Below, one piece after another: positions 1 through 9,054 of a DNA stretch of 64,000 nucleotides. Origin of the DNA: WHSW01 sp963769945 (GTDB taxonomy: Bacteria; Actinomycetota; Thermoleophilia; Solirubrobacterales; 70-9); the NCBI GenBank assembly GCA_963769945.1, contig CAVYOA010000014.1, forward strand, positions 310,001 through 374,000, written 5' to 3'. Positions within the stretch are counted from its first letter, which is position 1. Every line of letters starts with the position of its first letter. The notes under the pieces are model-generated. The model searched no databases. It had not been told where the DNA came from and saw only the letters and a program-made list of their open reading frames with translations. Position numbers and translations under genes: made by a program.

Positions 1-1
1 G

Positions 2-79
2 CTGCGTGACGCCGGAGCAGCGTGCGTCTTCGAGTCCCTGGCGGATCTTCGTCTTGGCCTCGATCAGACGCCGCTATGA
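2..79 (+). CDS. C-terminal tail of an upstream gene, possibly a HAD-type hydrolase (partial)
   Basis: The window opens inside a plus-strand reading frame that ends at TGA 77-79. The visible 25 residues contain LRDAGAACVFESLADLRL, which resembles the last helix of HAD-superfamily phosphatases (an A-G-A-D-x-V-F-x-S-L-A-E-L pattern). The fragment is too short to prove this. Everything upstream lies outside the window. Confidence 0.35.
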   Translation: MRDAGAACVFESLADLRLGLDQTPL

Positions 80-138
80 GATATGGCTGTAATCCAGCAT
101 CGCCTGAATGCCTCCAGCCACATCTCGGGCGCCCCCGG

Positions 139-756
139 TTACACAGCAACTCGCGTGAACGGCTGGTGCAGCCGGCGCTCGAGTTCCTGTGCCGCGCTCG
201 CCGCTTCCGGGTCTTCAGCATCGGAGCCGGTGACGAGGACGATGTCGGTCGCCGCGAAACTGCGCAGCTGGTCCTCCACCGCCTGCACGATGCCGAGGTC
301 GCCAACGCGAGCGTCGGCCTCGACGCCGGCCGTCGCCAGTGACGCCACCGTGATCACTAGCCGGCGCTGCGCTTCGGCCTGACCGCGGCGATAGTCACCC
401 GCCCAGCGGTCGAGCGTGTTGCTTCGCGTTGGCGAAACGACACGAATGACGATGTCGCTGTCCAAGCTGATTTCGGCCTTCCGTGCTGCCGTCTCCAGGG
501 TTCGCGGATCGTCGATCTCACGTCCGATCACAAGCAGGACCCGCCGCCGCGAGTCGGTTGCCGGTTCGGTTTCGATCATGCCCGCGGGCGCTCGCCGCGC
601 AGCGATCCACAGCAAGGCGAAACCGGTCAGTGCGCCGAGCGCCAATCCCGGACCGGGCCCACCGATGAGAAAACCAATCGTCGCCGGCAAGATCAGCGCG
701 ATGATCGCGAACGGTGCCCAGGCAGCGCGCAGGCCCGAGGGAACCTGGACTTTCAT
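139..756 (-). CDS. Membrane-anchored universal-stress-like protein
   Basis: About 205 residues from the ATG at 756, chosen over an ATG 36 nt upstream because GGAGA sits 8 nt before it. Two hydrophobic segments occupy roughly residues 15-55, ending in positively charged residues (ARRAPAG). The cytoplasmic part of about 130 residues begins RRRVLLVIG and alternates beta strands with charged helices (VLLVIG, DIVIRVVS, ATDIVLVTGSD), like a Rossmann or universal stress protein fold. The usual UspA ATP-binding motif G-2X-G-9X-G is not visible, so ligand binding is unclear. Its neighbours are unrelated secreted proteins. Function unknown; the USP resemblance is inference from fold pattern only. Confidence 0.6.
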   Translation of the reverse strand: MKVQVPSGLRAAWAPFAIIALILPATIGFLIGGPGPGLALGALTGFALLWIAARRAPAGMIETEPATDSRRRVLLVIGREIDDPRTLETAARKAEISLDSDIVIRVVSPTRSNTLDRWAGDYRRGQAEAQRRLVITVASLATAGVEADARVGDLGIVQAVEDQLRSFAATDIVLVTGSDAEDPEAASAAQELERRLHQPFTRVAV

Positions 757-827
757 CGACGGGATTCTCCCGATGGACGAACTCAGGCGCATCGCGCGAC
801 CGCTGGTCCGCCCATGCAGGAGCCGAG

Positions 828-2503
828 TCAGCGAACCAACAGCACTCTCTTTGTCACGGTATCGGTGCGTCCCCCGCTGTAGGAAGCGACCACCTCCAGC
901 AGCGCCTCGGCCGCTTCGCGGCCGGCGAGGATCTGCGCTGCATGCGGACCTGTGCGGAGCACGAGATCCACTTTTCCGCGAACGCCCACATTGCTCGCGG
1001 CACGGGCGATCGTCAGCTGCTCCTTGCGGGAGGACCGGCGACGCTTGACTTTGAGTTTGGCCCGGAGGCCGGCCAGAGCTCCGACCTCAACTGTTATCGG
1101 CAACCCGCGGTCGAGAAGCTGAGGAACGCGACGGCGACGCTTCGCGAACACGCGCAGCGGACCGGACGAATCGCCGCCGCCCTGAGGGTCGTCGCTGGTG
1201 ATCGCGTTGCCGGCACCGGGACCGTCTGCGCCGCCATCGTCGATGTTGTCGTCGGGCAGGCCGCGAAATGGCCCGCTGATCTCGTAGACGACACCGGCGG
1301 GAACTTGATTGTTGCCGCCGACGCCGAAGCTGCGCTGGGCGCCGAAGTACATGCGCCTTCCGAAGGGGTCGAAGACGACGCCGACCGTTTCGTTTCCGGC
1401 GACCGGGTTCGGCGACGGTGGGCCCGAGTGGACCGTGGGATCGAGCTTGAGAAACCGCGAGATCTCGAACTCGGGGGTGATCATGCAGATGTCGAGGTCG
1501 CCGCCGTCCTCGCAGGCGAAGATGTCGCCCGATTGCGCAGACGGTGATGTTGTCAACACCGCTGAGCGGCGCATCGGGACCGAGTGCACCACGGTCGTAA
1601 AGAACCTCCAGCTGCGAGGCAGCGACGTCCAGCGCCCAGAGGCGGTTGTCCCCCTTGGTGGTGAAATAGACGATCCCATCGTCGAACCAGGTGCCCTCGC
1701 CACCGGTGAACCTGGCTGCCCCCGCAACCTGGAAGCGAGTCGGGTTAAGCGCCCCGCCACCGGGATTGGGCACGGTTGCCCAGCTGACAGCGCCGTTGTT
1801 CGCGACGAGCGCGACCTCGAGCATGCCGGAGTCGAGATCTGGGTAAGCCGTCGGCGTGAACCGATAGAGGCATCCGTCTCCCTTGTCCTCGGTCAGGTAG
1901 AGGCGCCCGTTCACCGGGATCGACGCACGCTGCTTCGTGGGCGAACGTGCCGAGCGCGGGGCGCACCACCGCAGAAGCGCTCGTCGGGTCGCATTCCCAG
2001 ACCCGTCCGTTGTCGTACTCCTCACAGGAGAGCCAAGTTCCCCAAGGCGTGGGCCCGCCGGCGCAGTTGGTCGAAGTTCCGGCAAGGATGCGATACGCGG
2101 TCTGTATGGCGCCATCACTGCCAAAACGCACAGCCGAAGCCCCGCCCGCACCTGGTACCTCCGAGTTGGCGACGAGGATCCAGCCGCCGTCGGGAGTGCC
2201 CCCTGTTCCCAGGGTCGCAAAGGTCGCCTGGCCGTCCGTGGCTCCGTGCCAGACATAGGGCGGTGTCGAGCCGGCCACCGGGCTCTGTCCGCGGGCGATC
2301 TCGCGCGAGCTGAAGCCTGAGGGAAGTGCGATTCCGTTTGCGTCGAAGCTTTGCAACGGCCCGTACGGCCCGGGCCCGACCGTTACCGGGCCGAGGGCGA
2401 AGGCGCGCTTGAGGAACGTCGGCCCAAGCGATACCGCGCCGGCGGCAAGCAGGCTGTTGCGCACAAAGGTTCGCCGATCGAATTGAAAGCTGGTGTGTCC
2501 CAC
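828..2503 (-). CDS. Tat-exported DUF839/PhoX-like protein, two frameshifts
   Basis: The N-terminus has a twin-arginine signal (DRRTFVRNSLLAAGAVSLG), so the protein is exported folded. The body matches the DUF839/PhoX-like beta-propeller family, whose characterised members are calcium- and iron-dependent phosphatases. Landmarks are GGWILVANSE, TPWGTWLSCEE, FAHEAACVDP, GRLYLTEDKGDGCLYRF and GDIFACEDGG. The reading frame breaks twice. Removing one base from the GGG at 1916-1918 joins HEAACVDP to VNGRLYLTEDK, and one from the CCC at 1528-1530 joins DNITVCAI to GDIFACEDGG. Both repairs recreate family motifs, so sequence error is more likely than gene decay. A Lys/Arg-rich tail follows the propeller. 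GTG start at 2503. Confidence 0.75.
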
Positions 2504-2569
2504 GTTTCTGCTTGCCTGCGCGGCGGATTCCGATCTCCGCCCGGCTAGGCAAGTTTAGGTTCGGTGATC

Positions 2570-4330
2570 TCAGGGAGCGCCGGTACATAGACGGCGCCCG
2601 AACGCGGCCACGCGCCCGTCCTCGAGTCGCACCCGAACCTCGACCCTGGCGTCGTCGATACGCCGCGTCGGCAGCTTCACCTCGAACGGCTCGGTGCGAT
2701 CGCTGCGCAGGTGGCGGGCGCCGGCGACGAAACGGGCGCGGGCGAGCGACTCGGCCTCGTTGCCTCCGAGCGCGACCGAAAGAAAATCGCTGTTACAGCC
2801 GCCCTCACCCGTGCGCTGAAGCTTCAATCGCGGCCGGGCGCGACATTCCTCGGCGTCGCAGCGGCGTAGGCGCTCGAGGCGTGCGGCGAGTGCGTTGCGG
2901 ACCTCGCGGTAATCGCGATCGCGGTGCAGGTCGTCGAGCTGAAACGGGTCGCGAGCGAGGTCGTAGAGCTCGCGCGCTCCCTTGTCGCGACGAGCGAAAT
3001 GCTCGGCATAGACATAGCGCGGATTGCGAATCGCCTTGTAGGTGTTGGTATCGAAGAGGATCTCTCGGCCGAGCCGAAGCTCGGGTTGTGCGATCGTCGG
3101 CAGCAGCGAGCGCCCGTCCATCTGGAGCCCGGCCTCGGCATCGGCAGCATCGAGAATCGTCGGCGCCAGGTCGACGTTCGCGGCGAGCTCTTGCACGGTA
3201 GAGCCAGGCGCGATCCCCGGTCCGCGGATCAGCAACGGCACGTGCGTGGCCTCCTCATAAAGGCGGTTCTTGCCGAAGATGATCCGGTGTTCGCCGTGAA
3301 AAAAGCCGTTGTCGGAGGTGAAGATGAGGTAGGTGTTGGCCAGGGCGCCGGTCGAGGTCAGAGTTTCGACGATCTCGGCAACACCCTCGTCGACGGCTTG
3401 CAGCGAGGCGAGCTCGCAGGTGTAGATATTGCGGATGGCTTCGAGCTGAAACGGGGTCAGCGGGAGCGTGTTTCGCAGCGAAGGCGGCTTGTCGGCGATA
3501 TCGGCCTCGTTCAGGCTCGGTGGTGCTGGCAGCGGCTCGTTCTCGAACGCGCTCAGATGCCGCTGGGCCGGCTTGGCGTTGCCGCGGCAACGGTGTTCGA
3601 CGTCAGCTGGCGGATCGGGTAGCCCGCTGTGGGGGGCGTTGTAGGAGAGCCAGAGAAAGAACGGCTCGGCGGCGGCGGCGCGGCGCTCGATGAAGTCCGT
3701 CGCCTTGGCGGTGTAGTTGTCGGTCGAATACGCCTCTGGGTTGGCGGGGTCGGTGAAATCCTCATCGGGGTCGCCGTAGGTGATCAGCCCCTCGCTCTCG
3801 AGCAAGCTGTAGCCGTAGTAGCGGTTCTCGGTCTTCTCGCCGTGCCACTCGCTCCAGCCCGGCGGCACCCCGACGGGGCTCGAGTTGTAGCCGTTCATCA
3901 GCTTGCCGATGAGGCCCGTGTAATAGCCGCTGCGGCTGAGCCAGACCGCCAGCGTCTCGGCGCTGTCGAGTGCCTGAAACCCGCCAATGGGTGGATAGTT
4001 CTCCAGCACCCGATTGTTGTGCGGGTACTGGCCGGTGAGAAAGCTCGCGCGCGAGGGACAGCAGAGCGGAAACGAGACGAAGAACTGCTCGAAGGTCGCG
4101 CCTGCGTCGGCGATCAGCGACTGAGTCTGCGGCAGCGCCCGCATCGCCTCCAGCGTCTGGTCATCGGTCATGACGACGATGAAGTTCGGCCGCACAGCCG
4201 ATTGTGCGCTCGCCGGCGTCCCGGAGCCGAGGCCCAGCACGATCCCAGCGATGAGTGCGAAAGTCGCCGCGGCGGTAGGCAGCAGCGCCGCTCGCCGTTT
4301 CCTGCCCATCGATCCCAGGCTAGCGACCAC
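2570..4330 (-). CDS. Secreted sulfatase (formylglycine type)
   Basis: Type I sulfatase of about 586 residues; these enzymes hydrolyse sulfate esters. A hydrophobic signal segment covers about residues 15-43 and ends at ASAQS. The metal-binding start is NFIVVMTDDQT. The modification motif is CCPSRASFLTG (about residues 90-100), where the first Cys of C-x-P-S-R would be converted to formylglycine. Later family landmarks are YNAPHSG, IFTSDNGFFHGEHR, GKNRLYEEATHVPLLIRGPG and NVDLAPTILD. The C-terminal 100 residues are Arg-rich and not sulfatase-like. No formylglycine-generating enzyme lies in this window. Start is GTG 4330 or ATG 4309. Substrate unknown; sulfated glycans are a guess. Confidence 0.88.
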   Translation of the reverse strand: MVASLGSMGRKRRAALLPTAAATFALIAGIVLGLGSGTPASAQSAVRPNFIVVMTDDQTLEAMRALPQTQSLIADAGATFEQFFVSFPLCCPSRASFLTGQYPHNNRVLENYPPIGGFQALDSAETLAVWLSRSGYYTGLIGKLMNGYNSSPVGVPPGWSEWHGEKTENRYYGYSLLESEGLITYGDPDEDFTDPANPEAYSTDNYTAKATDFIERRAAAAEPFFLWLSYNAPHSGLPDPPADVEHRCRGNAKPAQRHLSAFENEPLPAPPSLNEADIADKPPSLRNTLPLTPFQLEAIRNIYTCELASLQAVDEGVAEIVETLTSTGALANTYLIFTSDNGFFHGEHRIIFGKNRLYEEATHVPLLIRGPGIAPGSTVQELAANVDLAPTILDAADAEAGLQMDGRSLLPTIAQPELRLGREILFDTNTYKAIRNPRYVYAEHFARRDKGARELYDLARDPFQLDDLHRDRDYREVRNALAARLERLRRCDAEECRARPRLKLQRTGEGGCNSDFLSVALGGNEAESLARARFVAGARHLRSDRTEPFEVKLPTRRIDDARVEVRVRLEDGRVAAFGRRLCTGAP

Positions 4331-4346
4331 GGGGGTTGCGTTTCGC

Positions 4347-5201
4347 CTAAGCGACCGCTTCGACCTTGACCTCGAACGCCGTAAGCGTCATCGGGCCCAG
4401 CGAGGTGACCAAGGCAACGTCGGCCGCATCGCGGCCGCGCCCTACGACCACGCGGCCGATGCGGGGGGTGTTGTTGCGAGGGTCGAAGGTATGCCACTCG
4501 CCGTCGAGATAGGCCTCGAGCCAGGCGGCGAAGTCCATCGGCAACTCGGGGTCCTGCACGCCGAGATCGGAGATGTAGCCGAAGACGTAGCGGGTGGGGA
4601 TGTTGAGCGCGCGGCAAAAGCTGATCGCGAGGTGGGCGTAGTCGCGACAGACGCCGCGACGAGCGCGGAAGACATCGGTTGCGGTCGTCCAGGGATTCGA
4701 CGCCTCGTGGTCGAACTCGATCAGTTCGTGGACATAGTCGACGACGGCCTGGACGCGGCCCCAGCCAGGCGTGAGCGCCCCGAAGCGATCCCACGCCTCG
4801 CTGCCGAGCTCGTCGGGCAAGCAAAAACGGCTCGGCATGATGAAGTTGATGGTCTCGTCGGGCAGCGAGGTGGGCGGGATCTCGTCTGCCTCGGGCTCGA
4901 TCGTGTCGTGGGGTTTCTCGCAGACGACCTCGGCTTCGTAAACCAGCCGCGAGCTCCCGGGCGCAATCGTGAAGCGCTCGCAGCGGTTGCCGTAGACGTC
5001 GGTGTAGCCGTGATGGGGGGCGTCGGTGTGCCAATGCTCGCGGTGTATCTGCAGCAGAGGGTCGAGCGCCGGCGCTACTTGGAATACCGCGGTGGTCGTC
5101 TGCGGGGTGTCGAAGCCGAACTCGCAGCCGACGGTCAGCGCCAGGCGACCGTCGTCTCGGATCTGCGACTCGGCTACATCGGCGGAAAGCGATTCGGGCA
5201 C
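4347..5201 (-). CDS. Transglutaminase-like cysteine protease family protein
   Basis: About 284 residues from GTG 5201, preferred because GAGAGG lies 6-8 nt upstream and the family N-terminus begins just inside (LALTVGCEFGF). An upstream ATG at 5297 would add a non-conserved leader. The N-terminal half is the beta-rich bacterial transglutaminase-like domain. The core holds the catalytic triad: Cys in RRGVCRDYAHLAISFCRA, His in GEWHTFDPR and Asp in the same DPR. Such proteins are usually cytoplasmic peptidases or amidases of unknown substrate. No signal peptide is visible. It lies upstream of the sulfatase on the same strand with a small gap, so they may be co-transcribed. Confidence 0.85.
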   Translation of the reverse strand: MPESLSADVAESQIRDDGRLALTVGCEFGFDTPQTTTAVFQVAPALDPLLQIHREHWHTDAPHHGYTDVYGNRCERFTIAPGSSRLVYEAEVVCEKPHDTIEPEADEIPPTSLPDETINFIMPSRFCLPDELGSEAWDRFGALTPGWGRVQAVVDYVHELIEFDHEASNPWTTATDVFRARRGVCRDYAHLAISFCRALNIPTRYVFGYISDLGVQDPELPMDFAAWLEAYLDGEWHTFDPRNNTPRIGRVVVGRGRDAADVALVTSLGPMTLTAFEVKVEAVA

Positions 5202-5393
5202 GCGTTGCCTCTCGTGGCGGTTGTGCGAACGACCGTGGCGGAAGCTTTCGGCGCCACCTGCGAGCGCTTGCAAGGGAGGGAAATTCCGCACGATCATGCG
5301 GTCGCAACTAGGCTAGCAACGCGCAACGGAGTGACCGTGCAGACACAGCCTCGTTCCGCGCCAACGGATCCTTACTTTCGGCGCGCGCCCGCC

Positions 5394-7379
5394 TCAGCTG
5401 TCGTCGATCGGGCGCAGTGTCACCGTGTCGCCATCGCCCTCGATCGCCAGCAGCGCAAGTTCGTTTTCGCCGATGTCGAGCAGTCTTGGCGGCACCATCG
5501 CCGAGAACTCGACCCCCCGGTGGCCTTCGTAGCTGTAGGTGGTGGCTGCGACACGCCCGTTCAATGCCACCCCAAGCGGCTGTCCGGCGTCGACTCCCTC
5601 GAGCGAGCCGGCGATCCGGGCGGGCACGAGTTCCGCGGCGGGGTCGTAGTTGCGAGCACCCTCGCCGTCGACGATCGTCGCTTCGGCAGCGAGCGGCTCG
5701 CCAAGCATCGGAGCGACTGAACGGCCCAGCAGCTCCGGCTCAGGGCCGATCGCATAAAGGCTGGTTGTGCCGTCGCCGAATGAATCGAGCCGACGCTCGA
5801 GGGCGGCGTCGCGGAGGTCGGCGAATTCGGCCGGGGTGAGCTCGAGGTTGCCGCCCTCGATGTTCTCGACTTTGACCGGGCGATCGCGCTCCAGCTCGCC
5901 CAGCAGCGACTGCCCATCCACGGCCCACGACACCTTGCCACCGAGTGCATCGGCGATCGTCGGCACGACGTCGACGGTGCGCGCCGGGCGGTCGTCGATG
6001 CCACCGTCACGCTGCCCGGGAAGCTTGATCAGCAGTGGGACCGAGAGAATGTCGGGCGCGTTGGTTTCCGTCGCGTCGCGGGGCTCGTCTCCGGCGCGAA
6101 ACGAGGCGCCGTGGTCGGCGGCTACAACAATCAGCGAGCGCTGGTAAAGCCCGGTCTCGTGCAGGCGCCGAAGCAGGTCGCCGAGCATGCGGTCGGTGTA
6201 TCGCAGCTGCAACAGAAACCGCTGTTCGTACTGAAGCGTCCGCCACTCGTCGGCATCCCAGCGCTCAGCCCTGCCGAGCGCGCCCTCCTCTCCGACCGCG
6301 TCGGGATATCTCTCGCCTGAGGGGAGGTAGCGCCAGGACTTGTGTGGCAGCAGAACGTGCAGCAAGTGCAACACCGGGCCGGGCGCCGCTGCGATCTCCT
6401 CCACGAATGTGGCGACCTGGGCGTCGCGGTTGGGCGCTCGGCTCTCCTGCGGGTCGGAGACGCCAAGACGCTCGGCGTCGGGCAGGGAGACGTAACCGAA
6501 GATCGACGGGATCGTCTTCAGCACCGAGCCGAGGCCGCCGGCTTCGATGCTCTGCGTCGTGCCCTCACATAGGCGCGGTGGGCAGATGCCGGTCCAAGGC
6601 TCCGAGACGTGCATCGCATGGCTGTCCTCGAGCAACGTGAACAGGGAGCGTGGATGATCGGCGAAGGTCGCGAGGCTGTCGGGCGGCGCGTCGATCGCGG
6701 TCATCAGGGTGGGCACGGCGAGCTCGGTGTCGCTGCGCGAAGTCGTCGCATTGCGATACCAGATCGCATCCTTGCCGAGCGCGGCGAAGCCGGGAAACCG
6801 ATCGGCGTCGAGCCGCCGCCGGGCGTCCATCAGCGCATGACCGGGGAGCTCGTCGAAGACGACGACGACGACGGGAGCAGGGCTCTCGAGCTCAGCCGCC
6901 GCCTCGACCTCCTCAGTGCCGCCGAAGATGAGGCCCGACACAGGTGATAGGAAGAGGACGAAGGCGAGCACGATGAAGGGCAGCGGCAGCAAGGCGGAGA
7001 CGAATCCACTCGCTCCGTCGAGATGGGCGTAGGCAAACGCTGCCGCTACTCCGATCGCCAGCACTAAAGGAGCCTGGAGCTCGAGCGGCCAATCGAGCGG
7101 ATACAGAGCTTGCGAAACCAGGATCGAGGCCAAGAGGCCGACCAACACGAGCTGCACCGCCCATCCAAGCCGGGTACTAATCGCGCCGGCGAGCAGCCGG
7201 ATCGCCGCGAGCGCTAGAGGGGCGCCGAGCATGACGATCAAGGCAACGGCGAGGACCTCGGACCCGCTCGCTCCTCGGCCGATAAAGAACTGCGCGTTGA
7301 TCACGAACATGACCGGCGTCGTCGCCAGCGAGGCGAGGATGAACACGTGCAGCGCGTGGGTGACCTGGCGCCGGTGCAT
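5394..7379 (-). CDS. Membrane protein with alkaline-phosphatase/sulfatase-fold domain
   Basis: About 660 residues. Five hydrophobic segments fill the first 160 residues, followed by an extracytoplasmic alkaline-phosphatase-superfamily domain. Motifs are VVVVFDELPGHALMD (metal and nucleophile strand), NATTSRSDTELAVPTLMT (Thr/Ser nucleophile region), LLHVLLPHKSWRYLPSG, IVVAADHGASF and TVDVVPTIADALGG. There is no C-x-P-S-R motif, so it is not a formylglycine sulfatase; a phospho- or glycerophospho-transferase of the LtaS kind is possible. It is divergent from the YLDAGSGS miniprotein and methyltransferase genes, with 47 nt between starts. ATG 7379 is chosen over 7406 because the first membrane segment follows it directly. 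Confidence 0.8.
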   Translation of the reverse strand: MHRRQVTHALHVFILASLATTPVMFVINAQFFIGRGASGSEVLAVALIVMLGAPLALAAIRLLAGAISTRLGWAVQLVLVGLLASILVSQALYPLDWPLELQAPLVLAIGVAAAFAYAHLDGASGFVSALLPLPFIVLAFVLFLSPVSGLIFGGTEEVEAAAELESPAPVVVVVFDELPGHALMDARRRLDADRFPGFAALGKDAIWYRNATTSRSDTELAVPTLMTAIDAPPDSLATFADHPRSLFTLLEDSHAMHVSEPWTGICPPRLCEGTTQSIEAGGLGSVLKTIPSIFGYVSLPDAERLGVSDPQESRAPNRDAQVATFVEEIAAAPGPVLHLLHVLLPHKSWRYLPSGERYPDAVGEEGALGRAERWDADEWRTLQYEQRFLLQLRYTDRMLGDLLRRLHETGLYQRSLIVVAADHGASFRAGDEPRDATETNAPDILSVPLLIKLPGQRDGGIDDRPARTVDVVPTIADALGGKVSWAVDGQSLLGELERDRPVKVENIEGGNLELTPAEFADLRDAALERRLDSFGDGTTSLYAIGPEPELLGRSVAPMLGEPLAAEATIVDGEGARNYDPAAELVPARIAGSLEGVDAGQPLGVALNGRVAATTYSYEGHRGVEFSAMVPPRLLDIGENELALLAIEGDGDTVTLRPIDDS

Positions 7380-7426
7380 ACACTGCCTTATAGAGGACGC
7401 CGGCAAGCGATCGGAGGGAGCAGGAA

Positions 7427-7639
7427 GTGGAGCACGTAACCGTCTTGGCCTATCTCGACGCTGGCAGTGGCAGCGTCATCCTGCAGGCCCTGCTCGGCGG
7501 CTTCGCGGCCCTCGCCGTTACCGGCAAGCTCTGGTGGAGTCGCGTCCTCAGCCTGTTGCGAATCCGCCGCCCCGAGCGCGAGTCCGCCGCGGAATCCCAG
7601 CAGCCGGCAGACGAGCCCGTTCAGCGCCAGCCTTCCTAG
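7427..7639 (+). CDS. YLDAGSGS small membrane protein
   Basis: A 70-residue protein starting at GTG 7427 behind a purine-rich GGAGGGAGCAGGAA. The N-terminus reads VLAYLDAGSGSVILQALLGG, followed by a single membrane helix (about residues 15-35) and a basic, then acidic, cytoplasmic tail. The Y-L-D-x-G-S-G-S start is a recurring signature of tiny membrane proteins next to NoeA-like methyltransferases and alkaline-phosphatase-fold membrane proteins. That is established as a recurring context, not as a function. The next gene starts 14 nt after its stop. Confidence 0.75.
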   Translation: MEHVTVLAYLDAGSGSVILQALLGGFAALAVTGKLWWSRVLSLLRIRRPERESAAESQQPADEPVQRQPS

Positions 7640-7652
7640 GCCCCGCCGCGGA

Positions 7653-9050
7653 GTGCCCCTGGCGCCTTCAGCCGATTCAGGCTCGTTCAGGGACCCCGAC
7701 AGCCGCGTCTTTGGCCACGACGGCGATGTTCTTCGCGCGCTGAGCCCGCGAGGGCTCGAGGACTTCGAGCGCCTTACCGCCGGCGATTTCTTCGCCCGCA
7801 TGCAGCGTGAGGGCAAGATCGTCGGCACCGAACTGCTCGCCGATCCGCCGCGGATCGAGCTCAGCGCGGGCACCGCGGCCGCGGTGCTGCGCCACCAGCG
7901 CGTGCCGTTCATCTCCTATCCGTATGAGTGGCCGTTCTCGATGCTTCAAGACGCGGCCCTGCTCGAGCTCGAACTGTTGCGCGCTGCGCTCGACGAGGAC
8001 ATGGTGCTCAAGGACGCCTCGCCCTACAACGTCCAGTGGCAGGGGTCGCGGCCGCTGTTCATCGACGTGGGCTCGTTCGAGACGCTGGGCGAGGGCGAGC
8101 CGTGGACGGGCTACCGCCAATTCTGCACCCTGGTCTTGTACCCGCTGATGATTCAGGCCTACGCCGGATTGCCATTCCAACCCTGGCTGCGCGGCTCGCT
8201 CGAAGGCATCGAGCCCGCCCAGGCGCGCGCAGTCCTGCGCGGCCGACGCCTGTTTCGCCGCGGTGTGTTTACGCACGTCGCTCTTCACGCCCGCCTCGAG
8301 CGCCGCGAGGCTGGTCGCGACACGCGCAGCGAGCTGCGCCGCGCCGGCTTTCGCAAGGAGATGATCGACGCCAACGCCTCGGGACTCGAGCGGCTAGTGC
8401 GGCGGCTGCAATGGAGCGCCGGCAAGACCGCCTGGTCGGACTATGGCGACCGCGCGCACTACGAGCGCGGCGAGCTTGAGCGCAAGGACGGCTTTGTGCG
8501 CGAGGCGTGCGCAGCCGTTCGCCCCGAGCTCGCCTGGGACCTGGGCTGTAACGACGGGCGCTACTCGCGGATCGCGGCCGAGCATGGCGCCTACGTAGTC
8601 GCCGTCGACGGCGACCAGGCAACGGTCGAGAGCCTGTATCGAGAGCTGCGCGCCGCCGGCGATGAGCGAATCTTGCCCTTGGTCATGGACCTGGCCGATC
8701 CGTCACCAGCCCGGGGTTGGCGCGGTCGCGAGCGCAGCCCGCTCGAGCAGCGCGGCCAGCCCGGCCTCGTCCTCTGCCTGGCGCTGGTGCACCACCTCTC
8801 GATCGCCGCGAACGTGCCGCTCGACGAGGTAGTCGACTGGCTCGCCGGCCTCGGCGGCGTGCTCGTCGTCGAGTTTGCCGACCGCGACGACCCGATGGTC
8901 GAGCGCCTGCTGGCGCGAAAGCGCGACGGCGCCCACCCCGATTACAACCTCGACAACTTCGATCGAGAGTTGGCTCAGCGCTTCGAGATCGAGCAGCGGC
9001 AGCCAATCGGTTCCGGGCGGCGTGTGCTCTATCGCGCTCGGCCCCTGTAG
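7653..9050 (+). CDS. NoeA-like class I SAM-dependent methyltransferase
   Basis: About 465 residues from GTG 7653, the first in-frame start after the preceding stop. The N-terminal 250 residues carry the family block VLKDASPYNVQWQG, PLFIDVGSFETL and PWTGYRQFCTLVLYPLM, known from NoeA-like nodulation methyltransferases. The C-terminal half is a Rossmann SAM domain with motif I in AWDLGCNDGRYSRIAAEHG, the acidic strand end VVAVDGD, and LVLCLALVHHLSI in the motif IV position. Target unknown; a cell-surface glycan or lipid is plausible from the neighbouring membrane phosphatase-fold protein. No membrane segments are seen. It is translated right behind the YLDAGSGS gene. Confidence 0.8.
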   Translation: MPLAPSADSGSFRDPDSRVFGHDGDVLRALSPRGLEDFERLTAGDFFARMQREGKIVGTELLADPPRIELSAGTAAAVLRHQRVPFISYPYEWPFSMLQDAALLELELLRAALDEDMVLKDASPYNVQWQGSRPLFIDVGSFETLGEGEPWTGYRQFCTLVLYPLMIQAYAGLPFQPWLRGSLEGIEPAQARAVLRGRRLFRRGVFTHVALHARLERREAGRDTRSELRRAGFRKEMIDANASGLERLVRRLQWSAGKTAWSDYGDRAHYERGELERKDGFVREACAAVRPELAWDLGCNDGRYSRIAAEHGAYVVAVDGDQATVESLYRELRAAGDERILPLVMDLADPSPARGWRGRERSPLEQRGQPGLVLCLALVHHLSIAANVPLDEVVDWLAGLGGVLVVEFADRDDPMVERLLARKRDGAHPDYNLDNFDRELAQRFEIEQRQPIGSGRRVLYRARPL

Positions 9051-9054
9051 TGCC

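Noticed and set aside
2570..7379. A polysaccharide-sulfate utilisation operon
   Set aside because: Only one true formylglycine sulfatase is present, with no glycoside hydrolases, SusCD-like or sugar transport genes nearby; the second protein lacks the C-x-P-S-R motif.
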